Assembly (NCBI GenBank): GCA_958510875.1
Contig: OY294067.1
Location: forward strand, 263,784,180 to 263,848,179
Source of the DNA: Endomychus coccineus
Lineage: Eukaryota > Arthropoda > Insecta > Coleoptera > Endomychidae
Direction: 5' to 3'
DNA length: 64,000 nucleotides
How positions within the stretch are numbered: position 1 is the stretch's first letter; the number at the start of each line of letters is the position of its first letter. The translations under genes and the position numbers were made by a program. A model generated the notes under the pieces. It did not search any database, was not told where the DNA came from, and saw nothing but the letters and a program-made list of their open reading frames with translations. Positions 57,591 to 64,000 of this stretch are shown here, piece after piece.

Positions 57591-58089
57591 TATTATTTTG
57601 TGATATTTTATCATATTGATATAATAAAATGAAACACTTTTATCACCTTTTTTATCACACATATTCATATATATGATAAAAAAACAAAGTAAAAAGGTTT
57701 TATTTTATTAAACTCATATAAATATCTAATTAAAAAAAAAATTGTAGGTAAGATCATTATATGTTTACGTATTTTACTCAACGGAATTATTAATATGGGA
57801 GGAGTTTACAAAAACGATAGCCGTTCGGTGAAAATGTTGACAGAAAACGCGAAACTAATGGGTCAACTGCTACCTTCATCAGAGACACATTCAAAATATT
57901 TATATGACTAAATAACATTTGAATAGTATATTTTCTCAATAAATACGAGAACAGTTGCTTGTTGACTTCATTCCAGCAGCTACAGCATCTCATAATTCGC
58001 TTACTCACTTATTGGCTTGATTTCATCTTTTCCCTCTCTAATTTTATCGCTGCTTTCCTCTTCGCTCCACTATGTGTTAAGTAGGTTAA

Positions 58090-59855
58090 CCTATGTAATC
58101 AGCTTTTTCGTATATCACACTACTTTTACTTAGTAATAAGTTTTCTTCAATTTTTTCAAACAGACTTTCTAGTTTTATCTACGATAATGAAAAGCTATCA
58201 AATTCATTTTCTATATCGACCTCAAGATATTGTAACTTTTCCGGTTTTACCAAATTCAATTGTTACCAATCTATATTTTCCTTCATCATTATAATAGTAT
58301 ATTATTCAACGAGCATGTTATGGTGGGTATTATTCACATGGATGAAGTTTACGGAACGAGCCGCGGGCGAGTGTCGTAAATCATCAAAGTGAATAATAGC
58401 CATAATATGCAAGTAGAATACTATAATTTGTCCACGACCCATGAATATTACTTTGATACTAATAAACTTTGCTGTTGAAACAAGTCGGCCCAACAAATTG
58501 TTGACGTTTCAAATTAAATTCGATCTGACTTGACGTTTCATAGCACGCTCAATTTTTATCGTATTCGTCTAGAAAAATGGCTATCATGTTTGTCATATTG
58601 ATGGTAGTGAATAATGATTTCATTATTCACTAGTGGCTAATGGATATCATTATGCTTGAGGAAACACATGCACTATGCATATTTTATACAATAGTCGCGG
58701 ACAAAAATTTTTTATTCTCTTTATAATCTTTCAGATGTCTTATTTCAGTGTATTGTCTGATTACAAAACTCACTTCAAACCATTTCCTGTCAGTCGGTGT
58801 TAATTTCATTCTCAGATACTTCTATACTGCAAATAATAAACAATACTGTCATTTCACCATTATGGTTCATTATTCTGCTGACCGAGTTCATTAACCATGT
58901 GAATCCTAAATTAGAAGATTTCATCAAAAAAATCTTTACGAATGGATCTAAATAATGTAAGTGATGTTTTTCATCAACATTTAATGGAGAATTAATGAAT
59001 CAATTGAACGGATTTCAAAACTATTCATTCATCATGTATTTTTATTAACTGAACTAATTTCGAAATTATCTATCGTTTTGTTTTATTAATCGATTTATAT
59101 ATTACCAAATTTGCTGTACTCACTTTCAATAGCTTCATTCACAACCACCAACTCATGACTTGTTTTATTTGTTAATTTGTTTTAATAAATTGAATTAAGT
59201 TCATTGTACCAATATTGTTTCTTTCAAATTACAATCAACTCATCTCAAAACAAGAATCCTCAGGGATACGCCAAAACAATATTCACTTTAAAAACATTCA
59301 GGTCTATGAAAAAACTAGCGCGTTGCAATATCTTTTACATTATACACGTTTAAGCTTACTTGTTTCTAATTTTATAAAAAATAAGTGAGATTGTAATCTG
59401 TAAAAGACTACTTTATAGTTAGTATTTCATGGAATCTTAAATGAATGTCGTTTTGGGGTTATCCACTCTTCGTATCCGAGTTGGGCAATAACTTCACTAC
59501 TATTTGCTAGAGAAGTTGCATAATCAAGCGAACGAATTGATGAAATTGCTTCATTTGAATAGAAACTAAACGTTTCCTATGCAAAATTTTGTATAACTGG
59601 TTGAGAATTGCGAAATTGAAATGATTACTTTAAATTCAGAACGTCGTTATGGAAGATCGCTCGAAATATGTTCACTTAATCACAATCTCGTCTGAGTCAG
59701 TACAGAAACGTTTCTTTGGGTGTAGCTGTTACCAAATCAATATACCGTTTAACAAAATTAAATCTCAATCGTTGAATGCCTTTTTACAAACCAGTTATTT
59801 CATAGGAACTTCCAGGTTCAGTAATATTATAAGGAATTGAAAGTTCAATACCCCA
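58090..59855. other. Unassigned AT-rich DNA
   Basis: About 58315-58640 has TATTATTCAC/GTGAATAATA inverted repeats and one GC-rich spot (GAGCCGCGGGCGAGTG). No gene recognised. Confidence 0.4.
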
Positions 59856-59861
59856 TTTTTT

Positions 59862-60846
59862 AAGCTATTGCATAGCTTTTATCGCGGGCTTTGAGCGCGG
59901 CGACCGAATCAAGAAATTCCGTAACGGAAATAAAACCTAACACCCGCCACTCCGCCTACCATGTAGCTCGGCCGAGCGTTCGCTTAACGTGTATGTATAT
60001 GGTACGACTGTACGAAGCTCGCACATATCAAGACGAGCTGCTCCGAAATCGGACGAATACGTAAGCAGCTGTTTGTGAGAAAGTATATAGGTGTATAGGT
60101 ATCAATAATATCTTTATAATGCCATACTCACCGCATGTGCGCCCCGTAAGTATACATGTAGTAAGTATACTGTTGTAGATACTGTTCCAAAAGGTGGGGT
60201 AGCTATTTACCAAAATAATAATAATGTTACTAATATTATGACTCCGAATATTGAAATAAATATTACACACGTTAGCGATGTTAATGTTAGGCGCCCATTT
60301 GTTGGAGATATTTGTGCGTGCTTATGCAAACTTACAAATGGTGATAAATTTCCACTTATCTTGGCTGGCGATTTCAACATCAACTTCGCTGATGAAAAAT
60401 CAGAGCGGTTGACAACTTTTCTTTCGGAAAAATTGAATTTGAAAATGAATAATGATCCACAAGAATCCACAACAAAATATGGGACCACCATTGACGCGGT
60501 ATTTTCCAGATATTTAGAGGATATCAAGTCTCAAACATATGTTTCTTATTTCAGTTACCATAAACTTATAGTTTCATAGTTTCAATGATAAAAATTCCTG
60601 AATAACCTACATGTATTGTAAGATAATAAAAATATTTTAAACGATATTAACTTCTCATTTATACAATAAAAGTATAAAATTTGTTTTCTTATCGGTCACC
60701 ACGCGCAAAAAGTGTAACTTGAATTAATATCAAAGAAAAAACTTGAATTAATATCAAGGAAAAAAAATACTGCATAAATTAAAAATAAATAAATAATTAT
60801 TATTGCATAAGTTGATGAAAAATGCTATGCAATAGCTTTACCGCGG
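59862..60846 (+). mobile_element. Helitron-like non-autonomous element or relic
   Basis: The two ends share a similar palindromic motif: AAGCTATTGCATAGCTTTTATCGCGG at 59862-59887 and ATGCTATGCAATAGCTTTACCGCGG at 60822-60846. Between them lies an endonuclease relic (60175-60580). I recall such an endonuclease and such ends from Helitron/Helentron-type elements of insects, but no helicase or Rep is present here. Class assignment is tentative. Confidence 0.4.
60175..60580 (+). pseudogene. Endonuclease/exonuclease/phosphatase-type domain fragment
   Basis: The frame 60238-60579 (113 codons, readable from about 60187 as 'VPKGGVAIYQNNNN') has 'PLILAGDFNINF' (the GDFN motif), 'TKYGTTIDAVFSRYL' (the D-x-F block) and 'SYFSYHKLIVS' (the S-x-H block): the last three metal-dependent motifs of an AP-endonuclease-like fold. 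About 100 residues between the start and 'ICACLCKLTNGD' appear deleted. Fits the endonuclease of Helitron-type polyproteins; a LINE origin is possible. Confidence 0.55.
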
Positions 60847-60904
60847 CAGTCCCCGAGTGCCACACGTTTTTGTTTCTTATATACTTTGACTACACGAGAG
60901 GGAA

Positions 60905-61500
60905 ACCTATAATGTTCGAAGCTCATCGTATGAGTTAGCAGTGTTATATAGTGAGAGGCGTATTTTTAATGAAGGCTTGGTGGTTATAGTCATAGGGTAA
61001 GACCTCACTAGGTGAAGAATTCCACAACTTCGCTGTTCGATAAAAAATGAAGTCTGGATGGAAGAAATTCGGCAGGTCTCGAGCTTGACAGTGAAGCTGT
61101 CTATTTCGCCTAGCTGGAATCTTTCGTAGAGAAACAACAGACGAAATTTCTGATGAACACCAACCATGGAAATATCTGTAGGAAAGGGAGGGATCTCCCA
61201 CCTTTTTACGATGTTGTAGAGAGGTCAATGAACTCGTAAGTGTGACATCATCACTGAAATGAATAGCTCTCTTATGGATAGAATCCAAGAGCTTCAGCGT
61301 ATGTTTGGGAACCGGACTTCAAGCATATGAACAGTACTCCAGGACAGGTCGGATCTACGCTTTGTAGATTATGAAGAGATGCTAGGTGTAATGTAGCTCT
61401 CAGTACGGAACAGAAAATCAAAAATGAAGCGGTTTTCGCAATGGACCCCACATGATCGTCTCATGAAACGGTGCTGTTGGTGGTGATTGTATTGTATAGA
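60905..61500 (-). mobile_element. LINE 3' portion (minus strand)
   Basis: Minus strand from 61500: 'SWDDHVGSIAKTASFLIF', a stop region, 'SVDPTCPGVLF', then the frame 61288-60944 with 'DSIHKRAIHFSDD..LTSSLTSLQHRKKVGDPSLSYRYFHG' in substance and 'FYRTAKLWNSSPSEVLP'. Same family as 18440-19265 on the plus strand, ending with CTAACTCATACGATGAGCTTCGAACATT at 60905. RT catalytic part absent. Confidence 0.7.
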
Positions 61501-61849
61501 GAGGTATCTTAAGTAGGCCATTAACCCTTTACATCTACAATTTTCGCATTTTGTTGCTCAGTGAACTGTGTTCATAAATGAATGAATCATTTGAGTTATC
61601 ATGCAAGCAATGATAGATTGAGACTTGTTTCATAATAGGGTTGGTCTAGCGCATCCACCAGATTGCTACAAATCAATTCATAGTCCAAATTATATGTATC
61701 ACATAACTTTTGCGAAATTATCATCACAAATCTAATGGCCATCTCCAATAGCTCCCCCGCAAAGACATTTATACGTAGATTTTGAGATTCAATTGAGCTT
61801 TACTGTGAGATCAACAATAGAGAGTTATTGTTACACTTTCAGGTTTGAC

Positions 61850-61926
61850 GATTGTCATTCTAGATCTGATTTTAAGCAATGCCGAACGCTGTTGGTCTTA
61901 GATGGGTGACCTCAAGCAGAGAAGTC
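61850..61926 (+). pseudogene. 5S rRNA-like fragment
   Basis: AAGCAATGCCGAACGCTGTTGG and CTTAGATGGGTGACCTCAAG (61874-61919) line up with the internal control and 3' part of animal 5S rRNA (AAGCAAC.., GG(C/T)..GGTTAGTACTTGGATGGGTGACC). The 5' half is not recognisable. Either a 5S pseudogene or a piece of a 5S-derived SINE. Confidence 0.4.
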
Positions 61927-62017
61927 TAGTGAGTACGAATAAATTTGTTGCATTCCTGAGCTCGCAGGAGAATATGTCAATGAGTACGAGATATAATATA
62001 GATATTAAATTAAATAT

Positions 62018-62083
62018 CAATTACTTTGTTTTTATACCACTTTAAATTAATTCATTAAAAGTGGTATAAAAACGAAATAATTG
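62018..62083. repeat. Short perfect-type hairpin
   Basis: AATTACTTTGTTTTTATACCACTTTAA (62019-62045) and its near reverse complement TTAAAAGTGGTATAAAAACGAAATAATTG (62055-62083) around 9 bp. Looks like the two ends of a tiny MITE or a deletion product of one. Confidence 0.6.
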
Positions 62084-62890
62084 TTCTTCCATCTAATCAT
62101 AATGTGAAACTATCATAAAGTAACGGATTCTACCATCGATAATTTAGATACAAGTATTGGGTTGTTAGCGCATTTAAATTCCATCAGATGTGAAATGAAT
62201 ATGTTATTTGAAAATAGTTCATTAACGTTGAAAATACAGAAGTATATACGAGAGTTGAGAGTGGAGAAGAATTGATATTATATTGAAAATAGTCTCTTGT
62301 TATTTATTTCTAGCTCCTGGTAACTCAAAATATCCCGGGTATACAACATAAAAATAAAACAATCTATGACTAACTATTGATCAAATGGGAGATACAGTGA
62401 ATATAAAAACCGTTAGTGAACACTACAGATACTTTCCTTCTCGGAAATAATCATGGAATCGTTGAAGACTCAATTATGAAAGAAAGCAACTCGTTTTCAC
62501 ATTGAAATGTGGCTTAAGTTGAAATCTTTCTGCCTCTAATAATCAAGCTTTCGTCAGCAGATAATAATCTAACAAGTCATAGATGCACAAAAGCCTTCTA
62601 CGAAGTATAATGTTTAATTTCTGTAAAAAGAAACTAAGGCATATCATAGAGTATTATCATAGGCAAATAGTAGGTAATATATCGATCATAAGACTTATTT
62701 TAGCTTGAGCTTTATTGAAAACTGATAGCGACGTGATAATTTAAGAAGGTAATAGAATTTTTGAAGTTTTGTAACATGGCGATGAAATTGTAAGTTAGAG
62801 CCAAATGTGATGCTAAATTTGAAACAAATCTGTGAAATTGATCAAAATCTTCAACATGAATATTTTCAATAATTACTTTGTAAGTGAATT

Positions 62891-63469
62891 CCACGGTCGT
62901 ACATACAGTTCTGGGGACTCGTATGTTTGACATGGGTCTCTTACGCGTCGCCAAACTCGTGGTCCCTTGCTCAGCCACTAGCTAGCGCTTGGATCGAAGT
63001 GGTAAAACGATTTCTTTCCGGAATCGCAAGCAGTGTTACTAAGTATTCTGATTTGAGAGAGGAATAGAACTGTTACTCTTGTCAAAATGTATTACTCACC
63101 TTAAAAATAACTTCCCCTTTTTCGTTATACATGCTCGCATACATAAAAGACCTCGTTAAAACGATTTCTATCCGGAATCGCAAGCATCCACTTTTTTCGC
63201 ATTCACGCATCTTTCGGCACTTTAAAAACAGAAGTTTCTTGCTTCACACTTTTGTACCCCGTTTTGCATTTCGGCACAATGCACGATTTCGTAATTTGTT
63301 TCTAGAAACGCAGGTATTCCTTGTGTTTACAAGTCAAGTATGACAGTTGTCAGAGAATTTCGACTACTGCGCCATCCTTTTTGGTACTACGCGACAGCCG
63401 ACGCTTAGCGGACCCACTTCTCACATAGGGAACGGCCTCGAGTCCCCAGACCTGTATGTACGACCGTGG
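62891..63469. mobile_element. Non-autonomous DNA element with 31-bp terminal inverted repeats
   Basis: 62891-62921 (CCACGGTCGTACATACAG then TTCTGGGGACTCG) and 63439-63469 are reverse complements with one mismatch. The 579-bp element has no transposase. It holds two copies of AAAACGATTTCT.TCCGGAATCGCAAGC (about 63004 and 63159). No clear target duplication. Confidence 0.65.
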
Positions 63470-63474
63470 TAAAT

Positions 63475-64000
63475 TCTTCCGAAAAATATTTGAGGAATTA
63501 TATTAGTTACCCAAAGACGTTGTGGACATTTTCTTCCTTTCTAACATCTATGATTTTTTAGAAACAATAGTTTCAGAGATTTCTGAACATTAAATATTCA
63601 ATCTTCAACGTATCAAAAAGATGAAAAATGTTTCTTTAGGTTTTGAATATGTGATTCTCAAAGTGATCATTCTATGTAACTATATTTATAGTTAGGAAAT
63701 AATAGTAATCAGGAATAGAAAATATATTGGAAATAATTTAGAAACCGCTAATGAAGAACATTATATTGAACTATATGTTACATTGAAATTTTATCCAAAT
63801 GGTCTACTTAATGTATTTCACAACTTTATGTATTATACTGATATGTGCTGTCAGGTTGCCTTTCAAAATTATTCACACTATAATAACCTCTTTTTATACT
63901 GACACCTGCTGTTACATGAAAATTTGCCACAGCGCAATCGCATCAAATAGACTGTGTCTTCACATCGATGATGCCACTAGAATCTTTAAATGAGAATTTC
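63475..64000. other. Unassigned AT-rich DNA
   Basis: A 64-codon frame at 63799-63993 is motif-free. Nothing recognised. Confidence 0.45.

Larger units (their letters stand above)
56013..58082. mobile_element. PIF/Harbinger DNA transposon, decayed
   Basis: Contains a MADF-type gene on the minus strand and a DDE-type transposase on the plus strand, the usual Harbinger pair. Possible terminal inverted repeats: AACACAGGGGCGGAGAGCAGAGCAGCAATGAAAG near 56015-56050 against the reverse complement of 58040-58082 (AACACATAGTGGAGCGAAGAGGAAAGCAGCGATAAAA). The similarity is partial, so the limits are tentative. Confidence 0.5.
61500..62885. other. Unassigned AT-rich DNA
   Basis: Apart from the 5S-like piece and the hairpin listed separately, nothing recognised. 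Confidence 0.4.

Overview
The window is AT-rich, repeat-dense eukaryotic DNA. I see no credible host protein-coding gene, tRNA or CRISPR array. The mobile element types present (Penelope-like elements with hammerhead ribozymes, an errantivirus-type Ty3/gypsy element with an F-like env, Jockey/CR1-type and RNase-H-bearing LINEs, hAT, Tc1/mariner, PIF/Harbinger, MULE and a Helitron-like piece) point to an arthropod, most likely an insect. A beetle or similar is only a guess. Almost everything recognisable is a transposon or a relic of one.

Layout. 0-9 kb: degenerate tandem repeats, a decayed hAT starting with a hAT-type terminus at 829, an RNase H-bearing LINE 3' end, a decayed Jockey/CR1-type LINE (about 4.6-6.2 kb) and a second decayed hAT (7.5-8.7 kb). 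9.9-27.3 kb: two diverged arms of an inverted duplication (about 9.9-13.95 kb and 25.0-27.3 kb). They flank a spacer holding a Tc1-like transposase relic, LINE pieces on both strands, a foldback MITE with TA duplications and a short Penelope-like (PLE) insertion. Arm A carries a 529-bp non-autonomous PLE that arm B lacks.

28.0-38.6 kb is the centrepiece. A Penelope-like element (28034-38633, 12-bp target duplication) encodes a PLE reverse transcriptase and a GIY-YIG endonuclease and ends in a hammerhead ribozyme. It is split inside its RT gene by a young Ty3/gypsy element (LTRs 29595-29843 and 36915-37163, 3 differences in 249 bp, AATG duplication). That insert has gag, a 1217-codon pol and an env-like gene. 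Pol is uninterrupted, but gag has a +1 frameshift, env has an in-frame TAA, and the integrase lacks an obvious second catalytic Asp.

38.6-64 kb: a MULE-like relic, an R2-like LINE C-terminus, a 458-bp foldback, a head-to-head palindrome of PLE 3' ends with a ribozyme in each arm (43.5-44.5 kb), a 5'-truncated LINE (45.6-46.7 kb), an internally deleted hAT, a second PLE lineage on the minus strand (49.6-50.1 kb), a long LINE with endonuclease and RT in one frame broken by three TAA codons (51.2-54.5 kb), a Harbinger element with a MADF gene on the opposite strand (about 56.0-58.1 kb), a Helitron-like endonuclease relic, another LINE end, a 5S-like fragment and a TIR element at 62891-63469.

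Five copies of the same 42-nt hammerhead ribozyme occur in the window, all in PLE ends. Boundaries of decayed elements are approximate; those defined by target duplications or LTRs are exact to the base as read.
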